64,000 nucleotides of DNA from PFJX01 sp031426735 (GTDB lineage: Bacteria > Pseudomonadota > Gammaproteobacteria > Burkholderiales > Thiobacillaceae), in the NCBI GenBank assembly GCA_031426735.1, contig JASJPK010000013.1, positions 1-64,000 of the forward strand, read 5' to 3'. Of the stretch, positions 16,876 to 25,479 are shown piece by piece. Position 1 is the first letter of the stretch. The number at the start of each line of letters is the position of its first letter. The notes beneath the pieces were generated by a model. It had not been told where the DNA came from and did no database searches. It saw only the letters and a list, made by a program, of their open reading frames with translations. Both the position numbers and the translations under genes were made by a program.

Positions 16876-18786
16876 GTGACTGCTGTTGAACTGCTGGAAA
16901 ACCTCAATCTGCTCGACGAACACGAGCAGGTCGAAGCCAAACGCGCCTCGGAGGTGGGCAAGTCGGTACTGGAAACCGTCTGCGCCTTCGCCAACGAGCC
17001 GGGCCTCGGCGGCGGTTGGATCGTGCTGGGCGTGGTGCGCGAAGACCTCGCGCTGTTTCCCGCTTACGAGATCGAAGGCATTACACATCCCGACAAGATC
17101 ACGTCGGATATCGCCAGTCAGTGCCGCGACATGTTCAACATCCCGATCCGGGTGGATATTTCGACCGAAAACATTCAGGGCAATAACGTCGTCGTGGTCT
17201 TCGTCCCGGAGTTGCAGCCCCAGGACAAGCCCGTTTTTTTCAAAGCACAGGGATTGCCGAAGGGTGCCTTTCGGCGCATCGGCAGCACCGACCAGCGCTG
17301 TACCGACGACGATCTGGCGGTGTTCTACCAAGGCCGCCAGCAGGAAAGTTTCGACGCCGGCATCGTGGCCGACGCAGCCCTGGACGACTTCTCGCCCGAG
17401 GCCATTGCCGACTATCGAAAATCCCGCGCCGATGCCACCCCGGACGCCGAAGAGTTGCGCTGGACCGACGAGGAATTGCTGGCTTCCCTGGGCGCGACGC
17501 GTCGCGATGCCAATAAAGAATGGCAGCCGACTGTCGCCGGCCTGATCCTGTTCGGCAAACCCGCCGCCCTGCGCCGCTGCTTCCCCATGACCCGCGTCGA
17601 CTACATCCGCGTGCCAGGCCGCGAATGGGTACCCGACCCCGATCGCCGCTTCGACACCATTGAACTGCGCGACCCGCTGTTCCGCCTGATCCGCCGGGCA
17701 CAGGCCGCTGTGCTCGATGACCTGCCCAAAAGCTTCGGCCTCGAAGAAGGCGACCTGCAGCGCCAGGACAAACCGGTGATTCCCCTGCGCGTCATCCGTG
17801 AAGCGCTGGTCAACGCCCTGATGCACCGCAGCTATCGCAGCCACAGCCCGGTGCAGATCATTCGCTACGCCAACCGGCTGGAAATCCGCAATCCCGGTTT
17901 CTCGCTCAAGTCACCCGAGCATCTGGGCGAACCCGGCTCGCAGCCACGCAACCCGAAGATTGCCGCCGTGCTGCACGAAACCCGCTTCGCCGAGACCAAG
18001 GGCAGCGGCATCCGCGTCATGCGCGAGAGCATGGAACAAGCTGGCCTCACGCCGCCATTGTTCGAATCGGACCGGAGCAACGACCAGTTCGTCGCCCGCT
18101 ACTTCTTCCATCATTTCCTCGGCGAGGAAGATATCGCCTGGCTCACCCGCTTCCGCGATCTGCACCTTTCCGACGAGGAAGCCAAGGCCCTGATCGTCGT
18201 GCGCGAAGCCGGCGCCATCGACAACGCCGCCTATCGCGACCTGTGCAAGGTCGACACCCTGACCGCCAGTCAGGCCCTGCGGCGGTTGCGCGACGCCGGC
18301 CTGCTGGCCCAGAAGGGTCGGGGATCGGCCACCTACTACGTGCCGACCGAGCGCCTGACAGTGGAGGAGCAAGGCTTATCTAGTAACCCCAACGAGGGCT
18401 TATCTAGTAACCCCCTGGCCTTATCTAGTAACCTCCCTGCCTTATCTAGCAACCCCCAGGCCGACGAGTCGTCCAGATTGCCGACTAGGTTCGACGAGAC
18501 ACTCAGAAACACACTACTGGACAACTTGCCCGGCTCCCTGGCGGCGAGGCTCGGCGCTATCGGCCTACGCCATCCTCCTCAGGAAATTCGAGAATTGGTG
18601 GTGGCCTTGTGCGCCCTGCGGGATTGTCCAGTGAACGAACTGTCGGTTGTACTGCGCCGCAACCCCGAGGTCGTGCGCCAGAATTATCTGCGCCCTTTAA
18701 TGAAGGAAGGGCGGTTGGTGATGACCAATCCAGACGAGCCGAATGATCCGCAGCAGGCGTATCGGGCGGTGGAGGGGAAGGCGTGA
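16876..18786 (+). CDS. Schlafen/AlbA_2 and HATPase_c_4 domain regulator between gshA and gshB
   Basis: I chose GTG 16876, which has GGAG upstream and gives MTAVELLENLNLLDEHEQVEAKRAS; the frame is open back to 16822. An AlbA_2/Schlafen ATPase-like domain is at ~residues 15-135 (EAKRAS, GGGWIVLGV). A RecG-like HATPase_c_4 domain sits at ~300-430 (VIREALVNALMHRSYRS, ETKGSGIRVMRESM). A winged-helix follows near 455-490, and then four copies of an LSSNP-containing repeat (18374-18457). Proteins of this COG2865 architecture are putative DNA-binding regulators, some associated with defence. Its place inside the gsh operon is unusual and looks like a later insertion. Confidence 0.82.
   Translation: MTAVELLENLNLLDEHEQVEAKRASEVGKSVLETVCAFANEPGLGGGWIVLGVVREDLALFPAYEIEGITHPDKITSDIASQCRDMFNIPIRVDISTENIQGNNVVVVFVPELQPQDKPVFFKAQGLPKGAFRRIGSTDQRCTDDDLAVFYQGRQQESFDAGIVADAALDDFSPEAIADYRKSRADATPDAEELRWTDEELLASLGATRRDANKEWQPTVAGLILFGKPAALRRCFPMTRVDYIRVPGREWVPDPDRRFDTIELRDPLFRLIRRAQAAVLDDLPKSFGLEEGDLQRQDKPVIPLRVIREALVNALMHRSYRSHSPVQIIRYANRLEIRNPGFSLKSPEHLGEPGSQPRNPKIAAVLHETRFAETKGSGIRVMRESMEQAGLTPPLFESDRSNDQFVARYFFHHFLGEEDIAWLTRFRDLHLSDEEAKALIVVREAGAIDNAAYRDLCKVDTLTASQALRRLRDAGLLAQKGRGSATYYVPTERLTVEEQGLSSNPNEGLSSNPLALSSNLPALSSNPQADESSRLPTRFDETLRNTLLDNLPGSLAARLGAIGLRHPPQEIRELVVALCALRDCPVNELSVVLRRNPEVVRQNYLRPLMKEGRLVMTNPDEPNDPQQAYRAVEGKA
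18374..18457 (+). repeat. Four tandem TTATCTAG(T/C)AACC repeats coding for LSSNP units
   Basis: The sequence CTTATCTAGTAACC occurs four times at intervals of 18-27 bp inside the Schlafen-type gene, encoding LSSNP, LSSNP, LSSNL and LSSNP. It looks like a flexible or self-interacting linker between the winged helix and a C-terminal DNA-binding-like region. The TA-rich codons contrast with the GC-rich gene around them. Confidence 0.7.
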
Positions 18787-18844
18787 ATGAACAACCGCAA
18801 CCGCTTCAAATCCACCGCTACATTTTCGCTTGGGCCGCTTTGAT

Positions 18845-19849
18845 ATGAACCTCCTCTTCATCGCCGACCCGCTGGCGACATTCAAGATATACAAGGATTC
18901 GACCTACGCCATGCTGGTCGAGGCGGCGCGGCGCGGGCATGGGCTGCATGCGATGCTGGCCGGCGATCTGGCCTGGCGCGAGGGACGGGTCGTCGGACGC
19001 ATGCGGACGATCAGCCTGTCCCCGCTAAAGGGGGATGCCGAATCCGTAAGCACTAAAGCGCAAACGGCTTCGCTAACCGGCGGCGATCCGTGGTTTGCCG
19101 AGGGCGAGGTGGAATGGCGCGATCTGGCGGATTTCGATGCGGTGATCATGCGCACCGATCCGCCGTTCGATCAGGCTTATCTTTACGCGACCTGGCTGCT
19201 GGAGATGGCCGAGCGGCAGGGCGCAAAAGTGTTCAACCGGCCGCAGTCCTTGCGCGATTACAACGAGAAACTGGCCATCGCCCGCTTTCCGCAGTTCATC
19301 GCGCCGACGCTGGTCAGCAACGATGCCGCATTGATCCGGGAATTCCTCGCCGAGCACGGCGACATCGTCGTGAAGCCGCTCAATGCGATGGGCGGCAGCG
19401 GCATCTTCCGCTTGCGTCCGGGAGACGCCAATCTGGGCGCGATCCTGGAAACGGTGACACGCAACGGTGCGGAAACGATCATGGCGCAGCGCTATCTGCC
19501 GGCGATCATGGACGGCGACAAACGCATCCTGGTCATCGACGGCGAGGCGGTGCCGTTTTGCCTGGCGCGCATTCCGGCGGAGGGCGAGACGCGCGGTAAT
19601 CTGGCTGCCGGCGGCACCGGTGTGGCGCGGCCATTGACCGAGCGGGATTGGGAAATCGCCCGCACACTCGGGCCGACGCTGAAGGCCGCCGGTCTGCTGC
19701 TGGTGGGGCTGGATGTAATTGGCGACAGCCTGACCGAAGTCAACGTGACCAGCCCGACCTGCTTCCAGGAAATCACCCAGCAGACCGGCTTCGACGTCGC
19801 AGCGATGTTCGTCGATGCGCTGGAAAAAGCGGTGAAGGATCAGGCGTGA
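18845..19849 (+). CDS. gshB: Glutathione synthetase GshB with an in-frame repeat insertion
   Basis: A 334-residue ATP-grasp enzyme that joins glycine to gamma-glutamylcysteine. ATG 18845 gives MNLLFIADPLATFKIYKDST, the standard GshB N terminus. Conserved parts are MRTDPPFDQAYLYATWLLE, VVKPLNAMGGSGIFRL and the metal-binding end LTEVNVTSPTCFQEI. Compared with the usual family, an extra stretch of about 23 residues (ISLSPLKGDAESVSTKAQ...LTGG, DNA about 19015-19085) lies before the WFAEGEVEW segment. It matches the interior of the intergenic repeat at 15435-15480. The loop is in the N-terminal domain, so the enzyme may still work. It overlaps apbE by one base (TGATG). Confidence 0.92.
   Translation: MNLLFIADPLATFKIYKDSTYAMLVEAARRGHGLHAMLAGDLAWREGRVVGRMRTISLSPLKGDAESVSTKAQTASLTGGDPWFAEGEVEWRDLADFDAVIMRTDPPFDQAYLYATWLLEMAERQGAKVFNRPQSLRDYNEKLAIARFPQFIAPTLVSNDAALIREFLAEHGDIVVKPLNAMGGSGIFRLRPGDANLGAILETVTRNGAETIMAQRYLPAIMDGDKRILVIDGEAVPFCLARIPAEGETRGNLAAGGTGVARPLTERDWEIARTLGPTLKAAGLLLVGLDVIGDSLTEVNVTSPTCFQEITQQTGFDVAAMFVDALEKAVKDQA
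19015..19085. repeat. Palindromic-repeat relative inserted in gshB
   Basis: Starts with a small hairpin (CCCCGCTAAAGGGGG) and continues with GCCGAATCCGTAAGC and a related tail; about 38 of 46 positions match 15435-15480 by eye. It is in frame in gshB. Confidence 0.65.
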
Positions 19850-20895
19850 TGTTTTTTGTAGGTTGGGCACGCTGCGCTTTGCTCAACCTACTCATGCTGT
19901 TGGCCGTTTTTCTGCTGGCCGGCTGTGGCGAGAAACTGCACAAGCAGCAGTCCTACGTGTTCGGCACGCTGGTCGAAATCACCGTCTACGACGCCGATGC
20001 GGCCAAGGCAAAGCGGGTCACCGACCAGGTGTTGAAGGATTTCGACGCGTTGCACCGGACCCTGCATGCCTGGCAGCCGGGCCCGCTGGAGCACATCAAC
20101 GGCCTCCTCGCGCTGGCGCGGCCGGACGCCCCGGCCAAGGCCGCGCTGACGCCGGAACTGGCCGCCATCCTGCAGGACGCCACCCACTTGTCGCTACAGT
20201 CCGAGGAGTTGTTCAACCCGGCCATCGGCAACCTGGTGCGGCTATGGGGCTTTCATTCCGACAGCTTCGAGCCGCGCATGCCGGACCCCCGGGAAGTCGA
20301 GCGTCTGGTTAAGGCGCATCCGCGCATGACCGATCTGCATATCGACGGGTTGATGCTGAGCAGCGCCAATCCGGCGGTACGCCTCGACCTGGGCGGTTAT
20401 AAAGGCTTCGCGCTGGATCTGGCGGCGGCCTACATGAAAAGCCAGGGTGTGAACAACGCGCTGATCAACATCGGCGGCAACATTCTGGCGCTCGGCCAGA
20501 AGGGCGGCCAGCCCTGGAAAGTCGGCATTCAGCACCCGCGCCGCGCCGGCGCTTTGGCCATGCTGGAATTGCATGACGGCGAGGCGATCGGCACGTCGGG
20601 CGATTACCAGCGCTTTTTCGAGCTGGCGGGGAAGCGTTATTGCCACCTGATCGACCCGCGCACCGGCTGGCCGGCCGAGCGGACGCAGGCGGTGACGGTG
20701 ATCGCGCGGGGCGGCCATGCCGGCACGCTGTCCGATGTCGCCAGCAAACCCTTGTTCATTGCCGGGCCGAGCGATTGGCGGCGTCTGGCCGGTAAGATGG
20801 GCATCGGCGAAGTGCTGTTCGTCGCCGCCGACGGCAAGATCGAAACCACGCCGACGATGGCGAAACGGCTGATCCGGGATGCCGGCGCAAAGTAG
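19849..20895 (+). CDS. apbE: ApbE-family FAD:protein FMN transferase (lipoprotein)
   Basis: A protein of about 348 residues that moves FMN from FAD onto target proteins in the periplasm. ATG 19849 overlaps the gshB stop. A lipoprotein signal peptide ends at LLAGC. ApbE motifs are visible: VFGTLVEITVYD, LGGYKGFALDLAA, NALINIGGNILALG, GTSGDYQRFFELAGKRYCHLIDPRTGWP and the SDVASKPLFI end. The first codons (MFFVGWARCALLNLLML) lie in a GTAGGTTGGGC...CTCAACCTAC palindrome (19858-19892), so the signal peptide n-region is made by repeat DNA. Its targets may include Rnf/Nqr-type proteins; none are in the window. Confidence 0.9.
   Translation: MFFVGWARCALLNLLMLLAVFLLAGCGEKLHKQQSYVFGTLVEITVYDADAAKAKRVTDQVLKDFDALHRTLHAWQPGPLEHINGLLALARPDAPAKAALTPELAAILQDATHLSLQSEELFNPAIGNLVRLWGFHSDSFEPRMPDPREVERLVKAHPRMTDLHIDGLMLSSANPAVRLDLGGYKGFALDLAAAYMKSQGVNNALINIGGNILALGQKGGQPWKVGIQHPRRAGALAMLELHDGEAIGTSGDYQRFFELAGKRYCHLIDPRTGWPAERTQAVTVIARGGHAGTLSDVASKPLFIAGPSDWRRLAGKMGIGEVLFVAADGKIETTPTMAKRLIRDAGAK
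19858..19892. repeat. GTAGGTTGGGC palindrome in the apbE signal peptide
   Basis: Arms GTAGGTTGGGCA and TGCTCAACCTAC (one mismatch) around a short ACGCTGCGCTT loop. It is in frame with apbE and codes for VGWARCALLNL. Confidence 0.72.
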
Positions 20896-21007
20896 CGTGT
20901 ACCGCGCGGGTGCGCATGTGCGGGCAGGATTGGCTATAGTTCGTACCGGACACGTAGCCTTTTTTCGGCCGCCGCCGAATAACCGCTTACCGGGGGGCAA
21001 GAACAAT

Positions 21008-21556
21008 ATGTACGCATGGAAAAGTCATTTCGTCGTTCAATCGGACTATCAGCACTGGGCCAATGAGGTGTTGTTCACCTCGCTGGACTACTTGCAGCCC
21101 GACGTCATCGACAGCGACCAAGGCCTCTTCTTCAACAGCATCCATCACACCGTCGATCACATGCTGTTGGTCAGCCAGACCTGGCTGGCGCGCTTGCAAG
21201 GCGAGACGCTGACGGTGAACTACAAAGTCATCAACAACCCGGATTGGCGCGAACTCAAGCTCGCGCTACGGCGCGAAACCCGCAAGCTGCAAGCCTGGCT
21301 GGAAGCGCAGGCGCCGGAGTTTTACGATACCCGCATCGTCTACATCGGCAGTGAAGGCAAATCCCACACGATCTGGGTGCGCGATGCTTTGACCCATCTG
21401 TTCACGCATTTTGCGCACCATCGCGGTCAGGTTTCTGCCATTGCCACCCGCCTCGGCACGCCGAGCCCGGAAATGGACTTCATCTACTACCGGCGCGAGA
21501 TGGAACGCCTGCTCAGCGAGATGAAGCAGGCTGCGGCGCCCGAAGAAGAGGTGTGA
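21008..21556 (+). CDS. DinB/YfiT-family metal-binding protein
   Basis: A 182-residue four-helix protein. ATG 21008 follows GGGGGCAAGAACAAT. Histidines expected to bind a divalent metal are in SIHHTVDHM (~residues 40-48) and HFAHHRGQVSAIATRLG (~140-156), matching the DinB/DUF664 superfamily. Members act as thiol-dependent transferases, which would suit its location after gshA-gshB, but no substrate is known. The 3' end overlaps the convergent TlpA gene by 44 bp. Confidence 0.85.
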   Translation: MYAWKSHFVVQSDYQHWANEVLFTSLDYLQPDVIDSDQGLFFNSIHHTVDHMLLVSQTWLARLQGETLTVNYKVINNPDWRELKLALRRETRKLQAWLEAQAPEFYDTRIVYIGSEGKSHTIWVRDALTHLFTHFAHHRGQVSAIATRLGTPSPEMDFIYYRREMERLLSEMKQAAAPEEEV

Positions 21557-22049
21557 TCAGGTCGTCGAGCCGGCCGGGATGAACCTGACCGCCGATCTTG
21601 TGGCGCACGATGCCATTGCGGTCGATGACGAATGACAACGGCACCCGCGAAACATCGCCAAATGCAGTTGTTACTTCGTTCGTGGCCAGGGGCGCGGGGA
21701 AGGTATAACCCTCTCGGCGCAAGTAGTCGTTTACCTCGGCCTGGGTTTTATCCAGGCTGTAGGCGACAATCTCGAATCCTTTCGCCTTGTTGTCTTGATA
21801 GAACGCCTGCATCGCCGGCATTTCGTGGCGGCAGTATGGGCACCAAGTGGCCCAGAAATTAACCAGCACCACCTTGCCGCGCAGGTCGCTCAGACGTTGG
21901 CCCGGCAGGGCGGGCACATCCGGCGCGGCATAGGCCAGGTCGTCCACAGCGGCTGGCGGTCGGAACCAGAGGTACACGATCAGCCCGATCAGAATTGCCG
22001 TGATCGGGCTGGGTTTCAGTTTTTTGAGGAATTCCCTTGTCTTCGTCAT
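21513..22049 (-). CDS. TlpA-like membrane-anchored thioredoxin
   Basis: A 178-residue periplasmic thiol-disulfide protein: one N-terminal membrane helix (~residues 14-30), a TlpA/ResA fold and the active-site motif FWATWCPYCRHEM. The cis-Pro segment is SRVPLSFVIDRNG. Such proteins reduce apocytochrome or other periplasmic disulfides. Its 5' end overlaps the divergent methyltransferase start by 13 bp, so the two promoters must lie inside the opposite gene. The 3' end overlaps the DinB-family gene. Confidence 0.88.
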   Translation of the reverse strand: MTKTREFLKKLKPSPITAILIGLIVYLWFRPPAAVDDLAYAAPDVPALPGQRLSDLRGKVVLVNFWATWCPYCRHEMPAMQAFYQDNKAKGFEIVAYSLDKTQAEVNDYLRREGYTFPAPLATNEVTTAFGDVSRVPLSFVIDRNGIVRHKIGGQVHPGRLDDLITPLLRAPQPASSR

Positions 22050-23773
22050 CCGATAAGCCCAAACGCAACACGCTCCGCATTAAACCCGAAGGCGGCAGCG
22101 ATTCCGCAAAAAATGAAGATGCCGGCTGGCGTCCGCCCGTGCGCGGCCGCCATACGCCGCGCACCCGGGTCGCTTCGGCCGACATCCCGAAAAAGAGCGA
22201 GGGTGGCGCGCCGACCATCTCCAAGCGAGTGCGTCCCGACGCCAAGCGTGCGCCGCGTGCGCCGTATGCCGACAAGCCGCGTCGGGCCGAGCGGCCGGAT
22301 CAATCCGAACGGCGTCCGGAACGTCCAGGCAAGCCTGCGTATGGCGGCCAGTCCGATGCGCCGCCCGCAGCGGGTGGCCGTGGCCGCAGCTCGGGCCGTT
22401 CCGGCTATACCGAGAGTGATCGTTCTGCGCGTCCTGAGCGCACGTCCGGTTCCGCGCCGGAGCACAAACCCGCCTACCCGTCCAACCCGCGCCGCCGCGA
22501 AATCAGCCCGGAAACGCGGGCGGTACTGGATAAGCCCGCTTATGCGAAGCCGCGTTTCGAGAAGCCGGGCTTCGACAACCCGCGTCACGACAAACCTGCA
22601 TCGCAGCCGCGCGCATCGTCGCGTGCCCCGGTCGGTTACCAGTTCTTCGCCTCCTGCCCGCGCGGCCTGGAAGAAGAGCTCTGCAAGGAATTGCATGAGC
22701 TCGGCGCGACTGACATCGTGCCTGCCTCCGGCGGCGTCGGTTTCGTCGGCGACATGCCGACCGGCTGGAAGATCAACCTGTGGAGCCGGCTGGCGATTCG
22801 CGTTTTGTGGCGGGTCGGCGAAGGTCATTACAAGAAAGAGGAAGACCTCTACCAGGCCGCCGTGGCGCTTGACTGGCCGTCCTGGTTCGATGTCACGCGC
22901 ACCATCGCGGTGACCACGGTCGGCAAGAACAGCCCGCTGCCCAGCCTCAATTTCGTCAGTCTGCGCATCAAGGACGCGATCTGCGATGTCTTCCGCGCAG
23001 CCGTCAATGAGCGGCCCAGTGTCGACACCCGCAAACCGGATATCCCGCTGACGCTGTTCCTCAGCTCGGACCGCTACAACCTCTACATCGATCTGTCCGG
23101 CGAGCCGCTGAACCGGCGCGGTTACCGCGTGCAGCCCTCCGGTGCGCCGCTCAACGAAAATCTCGCCGCCGGCATGTTGCTGCTGTCCGGCTGGACGCCG
23201 GGCACGCCGCTGTACGACCCGATGATGGGCGGCGGCACCATCTTGCTGGAAGCCGCGCTGATGACGCTGAACATCGCGCCCGGCCTGCGCCGCCATTTCG
23301 CCTTCGAGCACCTGAAAACCTTCGACCGCATCGAATGGCTGCGTCTGCACAAGGACGCCGAGGCCGCCGTGCTGGAACGCGAACCGCTGCCGATCTTCGG
23401 CTCAGACATCGATCCGGCCATGGTGCGCGCCGCCGGCCTCAACCTGCGCGCCGCCGGCCTGTTCGACTGCGTGCGCCTGATGGAAGCGGACTTCCTCAAC
23501 GTCGATCCGCCCACCGAGAGCGGCTTCATCGTCAGCAACCCGCCGTATGGCGTGCGCATGGGCAGCGAGGAAGACCTCGGTCCGTTCTACAAGGAAATCG
23601 GCGATAACCTGAAGCAGCATTTCCCCGGCTGGACGGTCTGTCTGCTCTCCGCCGACCCGGAACTGCCCAAACGCATCGGCCTGCAAACCAGCCGCCGCGT
23701 GCCGCTGTTCAACGGCCCGCTGGAATGCCGGCTGGTGGAATATCGGCTGGTGGCGGGCAGCAACCGAAAGTAG
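22037..23773 (+). CDS. rlmL: RlmL-like 23S rRNA (guanine-N2) methyltransferase with a long basic N-terminal extension
   Basis: A 578-residue protein from a TTG start preceded by GAGGA at good spacing. Residues 1-195 are low-complexity, rich in Arg, Pro, Lys and Ser (PERPGKPAYGGQSD style) and probably disordered RNA-binding tail. A THUMP domain follows (~200-310, YQFFASCPRGLEEELCKEL), then a Rossmann methyltransferase with DPMMGGGTILLEAA (SAM site) and the catalytic NPPYGVRM. It matches the RlmL half of E. coli RlmKL (m2G2445) without the RlmK half. The site specificity is inferred from family. Confidence 0.85.
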   Translation: MSSSSDKPKRNTLRIKPEGGSDSAKNEDAGWRPPVRGRHTPRTRVASADIPKKSEGGAPTISKRVRPDAKRAPRAPYADKPRRAERPDQSERRPERPGKPAYGGQSDAPPAAGGRGRSSGRSGYTESDRSARPERTSGSAPEHKPAYPSNPRRREISPETRAVLDKPAYAKPRFEKPGFDNPRHDKPASQPRASSRAPVGYQFFASCPRGLEEELCKELHELGATDIVPASGGVGFVGDMPTGWKINLWSRLAIRVLWRVGEGHYKKEEDLYQAAVALDWPSWFDVTRTIAVTTVGKNSPLPSLNFVSLRIKDAICDVFRAAVNERPSVDTRKPDIPLTLFLSSDRYNLYIDLSGEPLNRRGYRVQPSGAPLNENLAAGMLLLSGWTPGTPLYDPMMGGGTILLEAALMTLNIAPGLRRHFAFEHLKTFDRIEWLRLHKDAEAAVLEREPLPIFGSDIDPAMVRAAGLNLRAAGLFDCVRLMEADFLNVDPPTESGFIVSNPPYGVRMGSEEDLGPFYKEIGDNLKQHFPGWTVCLLSADPELPKRIGLQTSRRVPLFNGPLECRLVEYRLVAGSNRK

Positions 23774-23780
23774 GCGAAGC

Positions 23781-23804
23781 GTAGGAGCGCCTTCCAAGGC
23801 GCGA
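23781..23804. repeat. Single REP-like unit
   Basis: One copy of GTAGGAGCGCCTTCCAAGG plus CGCGA lies between the convergent methyltransferase and ABC permease genes. The inverted partner seen in the longer copies is missing. Confidence 0.75.
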
Positions 23805-23813
23805 TTGCACGGG

Positions 23814-24575
23814 TTATTTCAACAGCCGCCGTTTAGTCAGCACCAACGCGGCCGAGAACCCGGCCAGACCATAGGCGATCAAGGCCACGCCGTGCAGCAC
23901 GAGGTCCGTCGGTATCCGTCCCAGCACCAATGGCCGCGCCAGTTCGATGGCGTGCGTCAGCGGCAGCCAGGCGGCGACGCCGGCCAGCCATGCCGGCAAC
24001 GCGGTGGGCGGGTAGAACACGCCGCCCAACAGGATCATTGGCGTGATCGCCAGCGTGAAGTAGTACAGGAAGAAATCGTAGTTCGGCGATACCGCGTTGA
24101 TCGCCAAGCCCATGCCGGCGAAGCAGAAGCCGGTCAGCAGCGCCACCGGCAGCAACGCCAGCGTCATGCCGAAGTTGGCATACAGCCCGAGCGCCCAGAT
24201 CACCAGCATGATCGCCACCGCCGACAGCAGGCTCTTCGAGGTCGCCCAGAACAGTTCGCCGAGCAGCACGTCCTTCAGCGTCAACGGCGTGTTCAGGATG
24301 GCTTCCCAGGTTTTCTGCACATGCATGCGCGAGAACGCCGAATACAGCGTCTCGAACGTCGCGCTGTTCATCACGCTGTAGGCCAGCGTGCCGGCGGCCA
24401 GGAAGTTCAGATAGGGCACGCCGTCGACCGCCTGCAACAAACCGCCGAGGCCGTAGCCGAGACCCAGCATGTACAGCATCGGGTCGGCCAGATTGCCGAG
24501 CAGCGACGGAATCGCCAGCTTCTTCCAGACCAGGAAGTTGCGCCGCCAAACCGGGTACCAGTTCAGATCAATCAC
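23814..24575 (-). CDS. ABC-2 type transporter permease (NodJ-like)
   Basis: A 253-residue inner-membrane protein with about six hydrophobic helices and the ABC-2 permease signature region (ANFGMTLALLPVALLTGFCFAGMGL, PMILLGGVFYPP). It overlaps the upstream ATPase gene by 8 bp and forms an exporter with it. NodI/NodJ-type pairs export lipo-oligosaccharides in rhizobia, but close relatives are found in many betaproteobacteria where the substrate is unknown. Confidence 0.88.
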   Translation of the reverse strand: MIDLNWYPVWRRNFLVWKKLAIPSLLGNLADPMLYMLGLGYGLGGLLQAVDGVPYLNFLAAGTLAYSVMNSATFETLYSAFSRMHVQKTWEAILNTPLTLKDVLLGELFWATSKSLLSAVAIMLVIWALGLYANFGMTLALLPVALLTGFCFAGMGLAINAVSPNYDFFLYYFTLAITPMILLGGVFYPPTALPAWLAGVAAWLPLTHAIELARPLVLGRIPTDLVLHGVALIAYGLAGFSAALVLTKRRLLK

Positions 24576-25479
24576 GCAGATCCCTCCCGGTCAGCTTGAG
24601 GAACACGTCCTCCAGATTCGCCGGGCGGTGCAGATAGCGCAGCCCGCTGCGGCTTTCCAGTTCCGCCACCACCTTGTCCGGTGCGTCGGTGTAGCAGAAC
24701 AGCGTTTCGCCGGCCTGTTCGCAGCGATGGCAGAAGCTGGAGGCGCAGGCTTTCCATTCGGCCAAGCCGTCGCCGTAGATTTCCACGACATGCGGTTCGA
24801 TATGCTGCGAGATCAGTTCGCGCGGACTGCCGCGCACGATGACGCGGCCCTGGTCGAGCACGCTGATCACGTCGCACAGGCGCTCCGCTTCGTCCATAAA
24901 ATGCGTCGTCAGCAGCAGCGTCTTGCCCTGCCCGATCAGACGGCGCAGGCCTTGCCAGATCAGGTGGCGCGCCTGCGGATCGAGGCCGGTGGTGGGCTCG
25001 TCGAGAAAGATCAGGTCGGGGTCGTTGACCAGCGCGCGCGCCAGAGTCAGGCGCCGCTTCATGCCGCCGGACAAGTTGTTGATCGGTGCATCGGCCTTGC
25101 CGGCAAGGCCGGAAAACTCCAGCAGATAAGGAATGCGCGCCTCGATCTCGTGCCCTTTCAGGCCGAAATAGCGACCGTAGGTGAGCAGGTTCTCGCGCAC
25201 CGTGAAATCCGGGTCGAGGCTGTCGATTTGCGGCACCACGCCGACTTTGCGTCGCGCCAGCGCGGCGTCTTGCGGCATCGGATAGCCGAGCAGTTCGACC
25301 GAGCCGGCATCGGCGCCGATCAGCCCCAAGGCCAGGCGCAAGGTCGTCGTCTTGCCGGCGCCGTTGGGGCCGAGCAGGCCGTGGCAGCGGCCGCGTTCGA
25401 GTTCCAGGTCGAGACCGTCGACAACAAGATTGCCGCCGTAGGACTTGTTCAGGTTGCGCAGGATCAGCGGCGAGGTCAT
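24568..25479 (-). CDS. ABC transporter ATP-binding protein (NodI/DrrA-like)
   Basis: A 303-residue ATPase with Walker A GPNGAGKTT, signature LSGGMKRRLTLA, Walker B LIFLDEPTTGLD and an H-loop TTHFMDEAE. The C-terminal ~80 residues carry a cysteine-containing extension typical of NodI-like exporters (CHRCEQAGETLFC). The ATG overlaps the stop of the upstream hydrolase (ATGA). It drives the permease encoded next. Confidence 0.9.
   Translation of the reverse strand: MTSPLILRNLNKSYGGNLVVDGLDLELERGRCHGLLGPNGAGKTTTLRLALGLIGADAGSVELLGYPMPQDAALARRKVGVVPQIDSLDPDFTVRENLLTYGRYFGLKGHEIEARIPYLLEFSGLAGKADAPINNLSGGMKRRLTLARALVNDPDLIFLDEPTTGLDPQARHLIWQGLRRLIGQGKTLLLTTHFMDEAERLCDVISVLDQGRVIVRGSPRELISQHIEPHVVEIYGDGLAEWKACASSFCHRCEQAGETLFCYTDAPDKVVAELESRSGLRYLHRPANLEDVFLKLTGRDLRD

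Noticed and set aside
15493..17844. 783-residue open frame opposite gshA and the Schlafen-type gene
   Set aside because: Spans two real genes on the other strand, has no domain, composition typical of shadow frames.
18374..18457. Possible CRISPR-like array
   Set aside because: Only four short repeats, in frame inside a gene, with no uniform spacers and no cas genes.
23814..25479. Nodulation factor exporter NodI/NodJ by name
   Set aside because: The family match is good but no nod genes are near, so I left the symbols empty.
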